Source: Kiritimatiellia bacterium
Lineage (GTDB): Bacteria; Verrucomicrobiota; Kiritimatiellia; PWTM01
Assembly: GCA_026417735.1 (NCBI GenBank)
Contig: JAOACR010000009.1
Coordinates: forward strand, 62,001-126,000
Direction of reading: 5' to 3'
DNA length: 64,000 bases
Program-made: the position numbers and the translations under genes
Shown here: positions 16,043-24,925 of the stretch, piece by piece
Layout: every line of letters begins with the position of its first letter
Position numbering within the stretch: position 1 is the stretch's first letter
The notes under the pieces: generated by a model
Told to the model about the DNA's origin: nothing
Database searches by the model: none
Seen by the model: the letters and a program-made list of their open reading frames with translations, nothing else

Positions 16043-18160
16043 TCAGAGCCCAGCGGCGTGGTCAACCGGTCGGCGGCGGCTCCCAGTTGAACAAGGCGGC
16101 TCCCAGTTGAACAAACGGAAGCGGCGCTCGCGCTGGCGCATCGTGTAGCCGCGCGCGCGGGGGTGCTGGAGCAGCTCGCCGGCGGTCCACCGTCCCGCAT
16201 CCACCTCCAGCCGCGCACCCTCCCAGCGAAGGGGGTAGATGGCGAGCGCCTTGTCCGTTGAGCTCAGTAGGCGGATTCGCCAACCCTCGCGGCGCAGGCG
16301 CGCGAGCACCGTCATCGCGAGCCGCTGCCGGTCGCCGTCGTCCTCGGCCGCCCAGAACAGCTCACCATTGACGACCGGCACGTCGGCGAGAAACCGCAGC
16401 GGTGCCGCCCACCAAAAGTGGTCGGCCACCACCAGATCGCGGGGGCCGAGCCGCGCAATGACCGGCGCCAGTGCGGCCGTCGCGCCGTTGTATTCGGCGG
16501 CGCACACCGCCGCACGCCACCGCCCCGCACTGGGCAGAACGACCAGTCCCAGCGCCAACGTGAGCGCGGCGGGACGCCAGCGCGCATGAGGCGCAGGCCA
16601 GACCGCGCCCAGCCGGTCCAGCACTGCGCCGACGCCGAGCGCGACGGCGGGCAGCGCCGCCTCCAGCAGCCGGCGGCTCGCCCAGGGCCACCAAATTGTG
16701 ATCTGCGGCACCGCGAGCGCGGCCGCGACGCAGAACAGCAGGAACGCCAACCATGTGCGCAGCGGAGCCTCACCCGCATCGCGCCGCAGCGCGACGAGCG
16801 CCCACCCCAGCGCCGCAGCCAGCAAAAACGGCGCACCCGCATACACCGCTGCGCCGGCCGCCCAAGCGCGCGCAGCCAGCGCTGCGTTCGACGAGAGGAC
16901 CTGTGTGGCACCCCACGCCACACCCATCGCCAGCGCGGCCAGCCCCATCAATCCGCCGCCCAGCCCCGGGTGGGCGGCGAGCCGGCGCAACCGCACCGAG
17001 ACGGAGGCGGCCAGGTCCACCAGCACCGCCACGCCGCCGCCCGCAACGAAGCCAGCGGCCAGCCATGTCGTGGCCGCACCCCACCGCGAAAGCAGCGTGG
17101 CGTTCCACTTCATCACGAACATCGCGCCGCCTGCGAGCGCCACCACCTGCAGCAGCCGTCGCCATCGCACCGCGCGCCGCCGCCGCTCCGCGGCTTCCTC
17201 CACGGCGGCCAGCGCGGTGAGCATCCCGCCAAAGGGCAGGAACGACGGACGGTTCACCACCGCCAGCAGCATCAACGCCGAGACGCCCATCGCGGCGCCC
17301 GGTGCCCGGCGCAACGGCCACAGCGAGGCCATGCCCTGCAGCAACGCCAGATGCAAAAGCTCCGAGGTGGGGAACGCAGTGTGCTGAACCACAACGGGGT
17401 GCATCGCCAGCGTTGCGGCGGCCAGCCAGCCGGCGCGCCGGCTCAGACCCAGCGAGCGCGCCGCAACCGGAGTCAGCAGCAGCGCCACCCACGCGGCCAG
17501 ATGGTTTGCCCTTACCGCGCCCCGCAGCCCCATGCACCGTTGCGCGCGCGCAATCCAGGCCGCATTCGCATGGGGAAAGGCAGGCACCAGCAGACGTTGG
17601 TCGGCGTCGATCGGTACGCCCGGCAGAAGCACTAGTTCTGAGTGCTCCGGCCGCGTGAACAGCGCAATCTCGTCCGGCTGCAGGGCGGCCAGCAACCGGT
17701 CGGGCACCGGCCCAAGGGTGTGGTGCCGTTCCAGCGTGACTCCCTGGTGCACGTACACGCCGGGGTCCCAACCACCGAGAATCCACTCTCCGCGGCGGGG
17801 CCAAGCGATCGTTACCAGCGCGCCGGCCGCCAGCAGCAGCAGAGCGCCGAGCGCCCCGCCAGCGTCCGGCCGGCACCGGCGCCCACCCGCTGCCACCCCG
17901 ATCGCGGTCACACCCGCCAGCGCGGCCAGCTCCGCGACCGGCGTGTAGCATCCCGCCGCACCGAGCGCGAGCACCAGCCCAAGATTCACCGCCAGACCGG
18001 CGATCAGCGTGCGCGCAAGCGGCCCGGGGACAGCCCGGCCATCCGGCCGCCGCAGCGCCCACGCCCACGCGGCACCCGGCACCGCAAACATCACGGCCCA
18101 CTGCAGCGCGCCCACTGACGCGGCCAGCGACGGCGCAGACCCGATGACCTCCCAGCGCAT
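16043..18160 (-). CDS. Polytopic GT-C/GT39-like membrane protein with altered C-terminus
   Basis: A 705-residue protein with about a dozen predicted membrane helices and a C-terminal soluble part. Early residues hold an acidic, sugar-transferase-like loop (ILGGWDPGVYVHQGVTLERH), followed by helices and a YhfC/PMT-like lumenal tail (GPRDLVVADHFWWAAPLRF, GELFWAAEDDGDRQRL). This plan matches bacterial GT-C glycosyltransferases that use lipid-linked sugars on the outer face of the cytoplasmic membrane. The donor and acceptor are unknown. It is the last gene of the CDP-sugar operon, 19 nt after the SDR gene. A 20-bp tandem duplication at 16075-16114 shifts the last codons: without it the protein would end WEPPPTG, with it the end is WEPPCSTGSRRRPVDHAAGL. 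Confidence 0.75.
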   Translation of the reverse strand: MRWEVIGSAPSLAASVGALQWAVMFAVPGAAWAWALRRPDGRAVPGPLARTLIAGLAVNLGLVLALGAAGCYTPVAELAALAGVTAIGVAAGGRRCRPDAGGALGALLLLAAGALVTIAWPRRGEWILGGWDPGVYVHQGVTLERHHTLGPVPDRLLAALQPDEIALFTRPEHSELVLLPGVPIDADQRLLVPAFPHANAAWIARAQRCMGLRGAVRANHLAAWVALLLTPVAARSLGLSRRAGWLAAATLAMHPVVVQHTAFPTSELLHLALLQGMASLWPLRRAPGAAMGVSALMLLAVVNRPSFLPFGGMLTALAAVEEAAERRRRAVRWRRLLQVVALAGGAMFVMKWNATLLSRWGAATTWLAAGFVAGGGVAVLVDLAASVSVRLRRLAAHPGLGGGLMGLAALAMGVAWGATQVLSSNAALAARAWAAGAAVYAGAPFLLAAALGWALVALRRDAGEAPLRTWLAFLLFCVAAALAVPQITIWWPWASRRLLEAALPAVALGVGAVLDRLGAVWPAPHARWRPAALTLALGLVVLPSAGRWRAAVCAAEYNGATAALAPVIARLGPRDLVVADHFWWAAPLRFLADVPVVNGELFWAAEDDGDRQRLAMTVLARLRREGWRIRLLSSTDKALAIYPLRWEGARLEVDAGRWTAGELLQHPRARGYTMRQRERRFRLFNWEPPCSTGSRRRPVDHAAGL
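16075..16114. repeat. Perfect 20-bp tandem duplication inside the GT-C-like gene
   Basis: GGCGGCTCCCAGTTGAACAA occurs twice back to back (16075-16094 and 16095-16114) with no mismatch. Twenty is not a multiple of three, so the copy changes the reading frame at the 3' end of the gene. Perfect identity suggests a recent event or an assembly error. Confidence 0.97.
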
Positions 18161-18179
18161 TGGCTCGCCGGGTCCCCCC

Positions 18180-18899
18180 TCAACCGGGCCGCATCGGCCG
18201 GAGAATCAGATCGGTGACCTCGGCGGTTTCCGCCGCACGCAAGGCCGCCACGATCATCCCTGCGATGTCTTCCGGCTGCATCAGACGCTCCGGTTGGTAG
18301 GGCCGGCCCTCCCACTCGTGCACCGCCGCCTGCATCGGCGAGGCGGTGCGGCCCGGCAACACCGAGAGAACCCGTACCCCCGCCGCGTTCACCACGTCGC
18401 GCAGGCCGTCCGCGAGTGTCTTCAGCGCGGCCTTGCTGGCCGCATACACGCTCCAGGCCGCATTCCCGCGCAGAATCGCGGTGGAGTTTACAAACACCAC
18501 CTGACCGCGCGCGGCCCGCAGCGCCGGCAGCAACGCCCGCGTCAGTGCGGCCGGCCCGACCGCGTTCACCGCAAACATGCGCTCGATTTCGTCCGGCTCG
18601 AGGTCCGCCGCAGAGCCGGGCCGGAACACACCCGCCGCGTGAACCAGCACATCCAACCGCGGGCCGACCGCCCCGGCGATTCGGCCGTGGGCCCCTTGAT
18701 CGGTAATGTCCGCGACAAGCACGCCCGCCAGCCGGTCCGGCGGCATGAGGCGCGCGGCGGCGGCCTCCAGTGGATCCCGGCGGCGTCCGCACAGCCATAC
18801 CCGCATCCCCTCGCGCGCCAGCGCCTCCGCGACCGCGCCGCCAATGCCACCCCCCGCGCCCGTGACCAGCGCCACGCCGCCCACCAGTGATCGGCTCAT
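18180..18899 (-). CDS. Short-chain dehydrogenase/reductase
   Basis: A 239-residue classical SDR. TGAGGGIG binds the NAD(P) phosphates near the N-terminus, HAAG follows strand 4, and the catalytic Ser (VNSTAILRG) and Tyr-x3-Lys (YAASK) are present. The start at 18899 overlaps the stop of the aminopeptidase-like gene (ATGA). The cofactor and substrate are not evident. In this operon a keto-reduction of the CDP-linked sugar is the simplest guess, but no 4-keto-reductase-specific signature is seen. Confidence 0.88.
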   Translation of the reverse strand: MSRSLVGGVALVTGAGGGIGGAVAEALAREGMRVWLCGRRRDPLEAAAARLMPPDRLAGVLVADITDQGAHGRIAGAVGPRLDVLVHAAGVFRPGSAADLEPDEIERMFAVNAVGPAALTRALLPALRAARGQVVFVNSTAILRGNAAWSVYAASKAALKTLADGLRDVVNAAGVRVLSVLPGRTASPMQAAVHEWEGRPYQPERLMQPEDIAGMIVAALRAAETAEVTDLILRPMRPG

Positions 18900-20215
18900 C
18901 CACCATCCTCCGCCCAACCGAGCAGGCCCGCCTGTTCGAGTGCGGCGATCGCCTCCTCGACGCGCGCTTGCGGCAGATTTGACCGCCTCACAATCTGATC
19001 CACCGTCGCGCGGCCGTCCGCAAGGTTCAACACCCAGAGCATCGCCATCTGACGCTCTCGCGCGTGAGAGTCTCCGCCCACAGAGGCGTACAGACCCCGG
19101 CGGCCGAGCTGCGGCTCTCCAAACGGCCGCAGGTTCACCGGGTGCCGCGCCGAGTCCAGCTCCCGGATCAGTTCACGCACGAAGAGATACGAGTCCGCCA
19201 GCGCCTCGGACTGGATGAAGTCCAGGTTGTCCGCGGAGGTGTGGTACTCCGGATAAGTGCCGAAGGGTGAGCGCGACACCACGATCGTCGGCAGATCAAA
19301 GCCGGGCGACGAGTACTGGCGCTCGTCGTACCCGTAGGGCGCAAACGGCAGCTCCACCACCGTTCGACCGCTGCTGCGCGCCACGGCCAGCGCCGCCGCA
19401 TCCAGCTCGGTGTCGCCCCGACGAGTGTGTTTGATCGACAGCGGGCCGGGGTCACCCAGACCCGCCAGCACGATCACATGGCGGATTCGGGGGAGCAGCT
19501 CCCGATGGCGGGCAAGCCATGCGATCGCACCCACCGTACCCGGCGCGAACAGGAACCGCAGAGTCCGCCGATGTCCGCCGGCGCGCGCAAACTCCGCCGC
19601 CAGCTGTGCCGCGATCGCCATTCCGCTGCAGTTGTCGTTGGCCATCGAGGGATGGCAGATGTGCGTGGTGATCAGAATCTCCTCCCGCAGCGTCCCCGGC
19701 AGCAGCCGTTCGCCCCAGTTCATCTCGCCCGGCGCCAGCTCCGTGTCCACACAGACCTCATACGACCCCGGTTCCAACCGCTCGATGCGCCGATGCGGCA
19801 GGCAGAAACCCCAGTCGCGCGTCCAGTACGAGGTGCGGTACGGAATCCAGTCCGGCCGCTCCGGCAGGCTGTGCAGGTGGGGCCGCAGCGCCTCCCGATC
19901 CAGGTGCCCGCGGAACGGCACACTGTAGCCGACGAGCTGAAGGTTGTGCTGCCGCACATCCGCCAGCAGCTCGCCCGAGGGCGAACGCAGCCAGGCCTCG
20001 CGGACGGTCCATTCCAGCGGCACGGTCCAATCCAGGATGGGTTCGCCGCTGCACAGTCCCCGAACCTGCAGGTCACACACCTGGCGCAGAATCGCGAGCG
20101 TCGCGCGGACGCCCTCACCGGTGAGGCTGCGGAAGAGCGGATACAACCGCGCACAGAGCCGGTACAGCTCCGCGCCGAGGGTCCCACCGGTCGGCAGTGG
20201 AACGGAGCCGCTCAT
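18896..20215 (-). CDS. DUF4910/DUF2172 aminopeptidase-like protein
   Basis: A 439-residue protein. Residues of about 90-380 have an M28-aminopeptidase-like core: EILITTHICHPSMANDNCSGMAIAAQLA (His and Asp metal ligands), ELLPRIRHVIVLAGLGDPG, and the late EYHTSADN metal-ligand block. An N-terminal PGLTGEG-like region (YPLFRSLTGEGVRATL) and a C-terminal winged-helix-like segment (TVDQIVRRSNLPQARVEEAIAALEQAGLL) flank it, the known DUF2172-DUF4910 plan. Such proteins are often found in sugar-nucleotide and polysaccharide gene clusters with no proven substrate; an amidase on an acylated amino sugar is one possibility. It overlaps both neighbours by 4 bp. Confidence 0.82.
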   Translation of the reverse strand: MSGSVPLPTGGTLGAELYRLCARLYPLFRSLTGEGVRATLAILRQVCDLQVRGLCSGEPILDWTVPLEWTVREAWLRSPSGELLADVRQHNLQLVGYSVPFRGHLDREALRPHLHSLPERPDWIPYRTSYWTRDWGFCLPHRRIERLEPGSYEVCVDTELAPGEMNWGERLLPGTLREEILITTHICHPSMANDNCSGMAIAAQLAAEFARAGGHRRTLRFLFAPGTVGAIAWLARHRELLPRIRHVIVLAGLGDPGPLSIKHTRRGDTELDAAALAVARSSGRTVVELPFAPYGYDERQYSSPGFDLPTIVVSRSPFGTYPEYHTSADNLDFIQSEALADSYLFVRELIRELDSARHPVNLRPFGEPQLGRRGLYASVGGDSHARERQMAMLWVLNLADGRATVDQIVRRSNLPQARVEEAIAALEQAGLLGWAEDGG

Positions 20216-20748
20216 CGCGCCGGACGGAACGGCGGGTGGGCGAGGTCCCGCTCGGAGATGAAGCGGGGTGGCTCCGGCCATGGAATCGAGAATGCGGGGT
20301 CGTCCCACCGCGCGCCCCGCGCCAGCTCCGGAACGTAGTACTCGCTCATCTGGTAAAAGACGTCGGTGTTATCCTCGAGCGTGAGAAAACCGTGCGCACA
20401 GCCGCGCGGCACGTACAGCGCGCGGCCACCGGCCGCATCGAGCACGGTCGTGAACGCCTGCAGATACGTGGGCGAATCGGGGCGCAGGTCCACCACCGCG
20501 TCGAACACCGCGCCCCGCACCACCCGCACCAGTTTTGCCTCCTCGTGCGGCGCGGCCTGCCAGTGCAGCCCGCGCAGCGTGCCGCGGTGTCGGTTGCCGG
20601 ACAGGTTGCACTGCACGTACACGGTCTCCAGCCCGTGCGCAGCGAACTCTCGCGCGCAAAATGCCCGCGCGAAATAGCCCCGCGCATCCCGGTGGGGCTC
20701 CAACTCCACCACCCACACGCCCGGCAGCGGGGACGGTTCGAACTTCAC
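20212..20748 (-). CDS. RfbC/RmlC-like dTDP-4-dehydrorhamnose 3,5-epimerase family protein
   Basis: A 178-residue cupin of the RmlC family. The GTG start at 20748 overlaps the previous stop (GTGA) and has GGAGGAG 5 nt ahead. Features are HRDARGYFARAFCAREF, the catalytic-His block HRGTLRGLHWQ, the DLRPDSPTY strand, VPRGCAHGFLTLEDNTDVFYQMSEYY (tyrosine acid) and WDDPAFSIPWP. In this operon the substrate is more likely a CDP-4-keto-6-deoxy sugar than the dTDP sugar, because the nucleotidyltransferase is of the CDP-glucose type. The epimerisation position (3, 5 or both) cannot be told from sequence. Confidence 0.9.
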   Translation of the reverse strand: MKFEPSPLPGVWVVELEPHRDARGYFARAFCAREFAAHGLETVYVQCNLSGNRHRGTLRGLHWQAAPHEEAKLVRVVRGAVFDAVVDLRPDSPTYLQAFTTVLDAAGGRALYVPRGCAHGFLTLEDNTDVFYQMSEYYVPELARGARWDDPAFSIPWPEPPRFISERDLAHPPFRPAR

Positions 20749-21992
20749 CGCAGCTCCTCCACCGAGGGAATCGGCACCACGAAGCGGCCACCCCATTCGC
20801 GAATATGGGCGAGCTGCGACATCACCTCGTCCGCGATGTTCCAGGGAAGGATCAGCACCCGGTCCGGCCGTGCCTGCCAGATCGCCTCGGGCGGGCGGAT
20901 CGGAATTCGAGTGCCGGGCAGGAAGCAGCCCTGTTTGTGGGGATTACGGTCGCAGGTGAACTCCAGCAGATCGGTCTTCACACCCGCGTAATTCAGCAGC
21001 GTGTTGCCTTTCGCCGGTGCGCCGTAGCCGACGACCCGCCGTCCCGCCCGTCGCTCGCCGATCAGATATTCCAGCAGCCGAAACTTCACCTCGGCGACCC
21101 GCGGACCGAACCCACGGTACCACGCCGGGTCGCGGAGCCCGAGCGCGGTTTCCTCCGCCAGCAGCCGCGCCAGCCGCTCGCTGGCCGGTCGCGGGTCCTC
21201 CGCATGGCACACGTAAATGCGCAGTGAACCGCCGTGCGTCGGGAGCGCCTCTGCATCGAACAGCCGCAAACCGTGGCGCGGTAGAAAACCATCCAAAAAC
21301 GTCAGCGACAGATACGAGAAGTGCTCGTGGTAGATCGTGTCGAACGCGACCCGGCGGACCAGCTCCACCACCCAGGCGAACTCAGCCGTCCAGGTGCCGC
21401 CCGGCCGTAACAACAGCCGGAAGCCGGCGACGAAATCATTGATGTCCGGCACGTGGGCGAGCACGTTGTTGGCGACGACCCAGTCCGCGGCGCCGTACTC
21501 CGCGACAAGCTCCCGTGCGGTCCGCTCGCCAAAGAATCGCACGATGGTGGGGATGCCGCGCGCGATCGCCTCCGCCGCGACGTTGGCGGCCGGCTCCACG
21601 CCGAGCACCTCGAATCCGCGCCGTCGGAAAAACTGCAGCAGGTACCCGTCGTTGCTGGCCACCTCGACGACGCGGGTGGAGCCCGGCGTCAGCCCGAACC
21701 GCTCGATCATCGCGTCCACGTAGCGACGCGCATGCTCCACCCACGAATCCGAATAGGAGGAAAAATACGCGTAGTCGCTGAAGATCGCCTCTGGCGGTTC
21801 GAACTCTTCGAGCTGCACGAGCCAGCAGGCGGTGCAGACCCAGGCATGTAGCGGGTAGAACGGCTCCGCTCGTTTTGCTTGCTCCGGCCGCACGTAGGCG
21901 TTCGCCAGCGGGGAGGTACCGAGGTCGCAAAAGGTCTCACGCAGCGGCTCGCCACACGCGCGGCAGCGGCCGGTGGGCCCCGTCGCGCTCAT
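20745..21992 (-). CDS. Sugar C-methyltransferase (SAM-dependent, zinc-containing)
   Basis: A 415-residue protein with three parts, as in deoxysugar C-methyltransferases. Residues of about 8-70 are a zinc-binding domain (CRACGEPLRETF, HAWVCTACW). Residues of about 75-250 are a class I SAM fold (VVEVASNDGYLLQFFRRRGFEVLGVEPA, VANNVLAHVPDINDFV, IYHEHFSYLS with the family HEH catalytic segment). Residues of about 260-410 are the C-terminal Rossmann-like domain (VVGYGAPAKGNTLLNYAGV, PHKQGCFLPGTRIPI). Members methylate C-3 of 4-keto-6-deoxy nucleotide sugars. It is the enzyme that most directly indicates a branched deoxysugar as the pathway product. The start overlaps the epimerase stop by 4 bp. Confidence 0.9.
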   Translation of the reverse strand: MSATGPTGRCRACGEPLRETFCDLGTSPLANAYVRPEQAKRAEPFYPLHAWVCTACWLVQLEEFEPPEAIFSDYAYFSSYSDSWVEHARRYVDAMIERFGLTPGSTRVVEVASNDGYLLQFFRRRGFEVLGVEPAANVAAEAIARGIPTIVRFFGERTARELVAEYGAADWVVANNVLAHVPDINDFVAGFRLLLRPGGTWTAEFAWVVELVRRVAFDTIYHEHFSYLSLTFLDGFLPRHGLRLFDAEALPTHGGSLRIYVCHAEDPRPASERLARLLAEETALGLRDPAWYRGFGPRVAEVKFRLLEYLIGERRAGRRVVGYGAPAKGNTLLNYAGVKTDLLEFTCDRNPHKQGCFLPGTRIPIRPPEAIWQARPDRVLILPWNIADEVMSQLAHIREWGGRFVVPIPSVEELR

Positions 21993-23047
21993 GCGCCCTG
22001 CCTCCGCGGCGCCACCGGGACTTCGCGCCAGCGCAGGTCCGCGTCGAGCCGGCCGCGCGCCAGCAGGCCGCGGAGCCGGGCCAGCCGCGTGAACGCGGGA
22101 TGCTCGAACACCGCGCGCGTTAGTCCGACCGCCTCGAACGTCTCCCGCAGCTCGCGCGCGCCATCGGCGGCCGTCCGCAACGGCCGAAACGACGGCACCA
22201 CCTCTCGGATCCGGTCCGCGCACACCCGGTAACTGCGCGTGTCCGGATCCCGCGTGCCGAGGGTCAGTTCACAGCCGGGGAACGTCCGCGCAACGAGATC
22301 CGCGATCTCCCGAACCCGAAAGTTTTCGGCGCTCGAGCCGACATTCAGCACCCGGTTGTGCCAGCGCTCGCGCGGTGTTTCCAGCGCGGCAAGGAACGCC
22401 GCACAGATATCCCGTACGTGCACGAGCGGACGCCAGGGGGTGCCATCGCTCGTCAGCGCGATGCGCCGGCTGGTGTAGGCCATGCCGGCGAGGTTGTTCA
22501 GCACCAGGTCAAACCGCATCGCGGGCGAGGGTCCATACGCGGTCGCATTGCGCAGGAACAGGGGCGAAAATGATTCGTCGGCAAGCTCCGCCACCGCCCG
22601 CTCCACCATCACCTTGCAGCGCGCATACTCCGTCTGCGGCGCAACGGGCGAGTCCTCGGTCTTGACCTCGTCGCCCTCACCAATGCCGTACACGCTGCAG
22701 GACGAGGAATAGAGAAAGCGCGGAACACCCGCCGCCTTCGCGACGCGCGCAAGCCGAACGCTGCCCTCAAAGTTGATCCGCCGCGTGAGCGCAGGGTCAA
22801 GCTGGCCGAGCGGATCGTTCGAGAGCTCCGCGAGGTGGATCACCGCATCGAACCCCGCCAGATCGTCCTCGGTAACGTCGCGGACATCCTTCTCGATCAA
22901 CGCCCAGTCGCGTCGGGGGCGGCGATAGAGCACCGCCTGCCGGTAGAACCCCGCGTCCAGTCCGGTGACGCGATGGTGCCGCTGGACCGCCTCCTCCGCC
23001 ATCCACGAGCCGATGTAACCGAGGACGCCCGTGATCAAGATCTTCAC
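21989..23047 (-). CDS. NAD-dependent nucleotide-sugar epimerase/dehydratase
   Basis: A 352-residue extended SDR. TGVLGYIG is the dinucleotide-binding loop, followed by HLAELSNDPLGQLDP, the catalytic SSSCSVYG and the EYARCK (Tyr-x3-Lys) motif, and NATAYGPSPAMRFDLVLNNL on the substrate side. This is closest to the epimerase group that accompanies sugar C-methyltransferases. The specific step (4-keto reduction or epimerisation) is not readable. GTG start at 23047, 4-bp overlap with the CDP-glucose dehydratase. Confidence 0.87.
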   Translation of the reverse strand: MKILITGVLGYIGSWMAEEAVQRHHRVTGLDAGFYRQAVLYRRPRRDWALIEKDVRDVTEDDLAGFDAVIHLAELSNDPLGQLDPALTRRINFEGSVRLARVAKAAGVPRFLYSSSCSVYGIGEGDEVKTEDSPVAPQTEYARCKVMVERAVAELADESFSPLFLRNATAYGPSPAMRFDLVLNNLAGMAYTSRRIALTSDGTPWRPLVHVRDICAAFLAALETPRERWHNRVLNVGSSAENFRVREIADLVARTFPGCELTLGTRDPDTRSYRVCADRIREVVPSFRPLRTAADGARELRETFEAVGLTRAVFEHPAFTRLARLRGLLARGRLDADLRWREVPVAPRRQGA

Positions 23048-24132
23048 CGTGTCCCACCCCCCTCTCGCGCGAGGTACCGCCCAATCTGAGCCAGCGACAG
23101 TTCGCGGGCCCGACGCCCGTCCGCCGCAACGCCGCGGTGCCACTCCACAATCCAGTCGAGCGCTTCATCCAGCGACAGTCGCGGCCGCCAACCCAGACGT
23201 TCGCGCGCCTTCGTCGAGTCCAGCCACAAATACCGGTCTTCCGGGAGGCGCGGGCGTCCGTCCGGCATCCACGGCACGTCGGCCCCCCACAGCTCCACCA
23301 TCCGTTCCACAAGATCCGCGACGCGACGATGACTGTCCAGGTCGGGCCCGAAATTCCATGCCCCCTCTGCGGTCTCCGGCTCCGCGATGAGCCGCTCCGC
23401 CAGGGTCAAATAGCCGGCGAGCGCTTCCAGCACATGCTGCCACGGCCGGATCGCGTCCACGTTGCGCAGCGGCACAGGTTCGTCGCCGAGCAGCGCGCGC
23501 ACCACGTCCGGCACCAGTCGCCCCGGCGTCCAGTCGCCGCCGCCAATCACGTTGCCCGCGCGCGCGGTCGCCAGCGCCACTCGCCGGCGGTCCGGCGGCC
23601 CGCCGCTGAAAAATGACTCCCGGTAGCTCGCCGCCACAAGCTCGGCGGCGGCCTTGCTCGCCGCATACGGGTCGCGACCCCCGAGCGGGTCTTCCTCGCG
23701 GAAGCCGCGCTCGACACCGTCGTTTCGGTAGCACTTGTCGCTGGTCACCACCACGACCGCACGGACCGACCGTGTCGCGCGCACCGCATCCAGCACCTGC
23801 GCACAACCGACCACGTTCACCGCGAACGTCTCGGCCGCCGATTCATATCCGCGGGCGACCAGCGGCTGCGCGGCCAGATGGAACACAATCTCCGGCTGAT
23901 GCGCGAGCATCGCCCGCCGTACCGCGCCCGCGTTGCGGACGTCCGCCATCGAGCTGCGCATGCACGCGCCCACCTCCGCCAGCTCGTACAACGATGGAGA
24001 GGTGGCCGGCGGAAGGGCGAGGCCGGCAACGTCCGCCTCCCAGTGCTGCAGCCACAGCGACAGCCACGAGCCCTTGAACCCCGTGTGCCCCGTGATGAAC
24101 ACGCGCCGGCCGCGCCAGAATCCCGGCGTCAC
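23044..24132 (-). CDS. rfbG: CDP-glucose 4,6-dehydratase
   Basis: A 362-residue extended SDR with the CDP-glucose dehydratase pattern: FWRGRRVFITGHTGFKGSWL, FHLAAQPLVARGYESAAETFAVNVVG, TSDKCYRNDG, DPYAASKAAAELVAASYR (Tyr-x3-Lys), TARAGNVIGGGDW and RNVDAIRPWQHVLEALAGYL. It turns CDP-glucose into CDP-4-keto-6-deoxyglucose in the cytoplasm, the branch point for CDP-deoxysugars. The GTG start at 24132 overlaps the cytidylyltransferase stop and is preceded by GGAGG. The 3-dehydrase RfbH that would normally follow in 3,6-dideoxyhexose pathways is missing; a C-methyltransferase takes its place. Confidence 0.95.
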   Translation of the reverse strand: MTPGFWRGRRVFITGHTGFKGSWLSLWLQHWEADVAGLALPPATSPSLYELAEVGACMRSSMADVRNAGAVRRAMLAHQPEIVFHLAAQPLVARGYESAAETFAVNVVGCAQVLDAVRATRSVRAVVVVTSDKCYRNDGVERGFREEDPLGGRDPYAASKAAAELVAASYRESFFSGGPPDRRRVALATARAGNVIGGGDWTPGRLVPDVVRALLGDEPVPLRNVDAIRPWQHVLEALAGYLTLAERLIAEPETAEGAWNFGPDLDSHRRVADLVERMVELWGADVPWMPDGRPRLPEDRYLWLDSTKARERLGWRPRLSLDEALDWIVEWHRGVAADGRRARELSLAQIGRYLAREGGGTR

Positions 24133-24905
24133 TCCCAGATCCTCCACGGCGCGCGGCCGCCCGCCCAGAGGCCTTCCAGGTACATTCGATCGCGAAGCGT
24201 GTCCATGTTCTGCCAAAAACCCTCGTGGCGGTACGCGGCGAGCCGACCGTCCTGCGCAAGCCGGCTGAGCGGCTCAGCCTCCCACGTGGTCGAGTCCCCC
24301 TCGATGTACTCCAGCGCGCCAGGCTCGACCGTGAAGAAACCGCCATTGATCCACGCGCCATCGCCGCGACTTTTTTCACGGAAATGACGGATGAAGACCT
24401 CGCCATCCGCCAGGGTGAACGCACCAAACCGTCCCGGCGGCTGCACGGCGGTCAGTGTGACCAACGCGCCGTGCCGCCGGTGAAACTCCAGCAGCGCGCG
24501 CAAGTCCACGTCGCTCACGCCGTCGCCGTACGTTAGAAAGAACGTCCCACCGTCCAGATACGGCGCCGCACGCTTGATCCGCCCTCCGGTCATCGTCGCC
24601 TCACCGGTTTCGACCAGCGTCACGCGCCAGGGCTCCGCGCCGCGGCGGTGATACTCCACCATGCCGGTGTCGAGCTGAAACGTCACATCCGCCGTGCGCA
24701 GCGCATAGTTGGCGAAGAACTCCTTGATCACATACCCCTTGTAGCCGAGGCAGATCACAAAGTCATTGAACCCCTGTGCGGAATAGATCTTCATGATGTG
24801 CCAGAGCATCGGCATGCCGCCGATCTCGACCATCGGTTTCGGTTTGACGCCGGTTTCCTCGCTCAGGCGCGTTCCATGCCCACCGGCCAGAATCACGGTC
24901 TTCAC
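24129..24905 (-). CDS. rfbF: Glucose-1-phosphate cytidylyltransferase
   Basis: A 258-residue nucleotidyltransferase. Signature pieces are KTVILAGGHGTRLSEETGVKPKPMVEIGG (nucleotide-binding loop), PMLWHIMKIYSAQGFNDFVICLGYKG, LTYGDGVSDVD (metal-binding Asp), INGGFFTVEPGALEYI and EGFWQNMDTLRDR. It makes CDP-glucose from glucose 1-phosphate and CTP. The GTG at 24905 is chosen for its conserved KTVILAGG start and a GAGGTG site 5 nt ahead. It is the first gene of the sugar operon. Confidence 0.95.
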   Translation of the reverse strand: MKTVILAGGHGTRLSEETGVKPKPMVEIGGMPMLWHIMKIYSAQGFNDFVICLGYKGYVIKEFFANYALRTADVTFQLDTGMVEYHRRGAEPWRVTLVETGEATMTGGRIKRAAPYLDGGTFFLTYGDGVSDVDLRALLEFHRRHGALVTLTAVQPPGRFGAFTLADGEVFIRHFREKSRGDGAWINGGFFTVEPGALEYIEGDSTTWEAEPLSRLAQDGRLAAYRHEGFWQNMDTLRDRMYLEGLWAGGRAPWRIWE

Positions 24906-24925
24906 GCGTGCACCTCGACCCCGGT

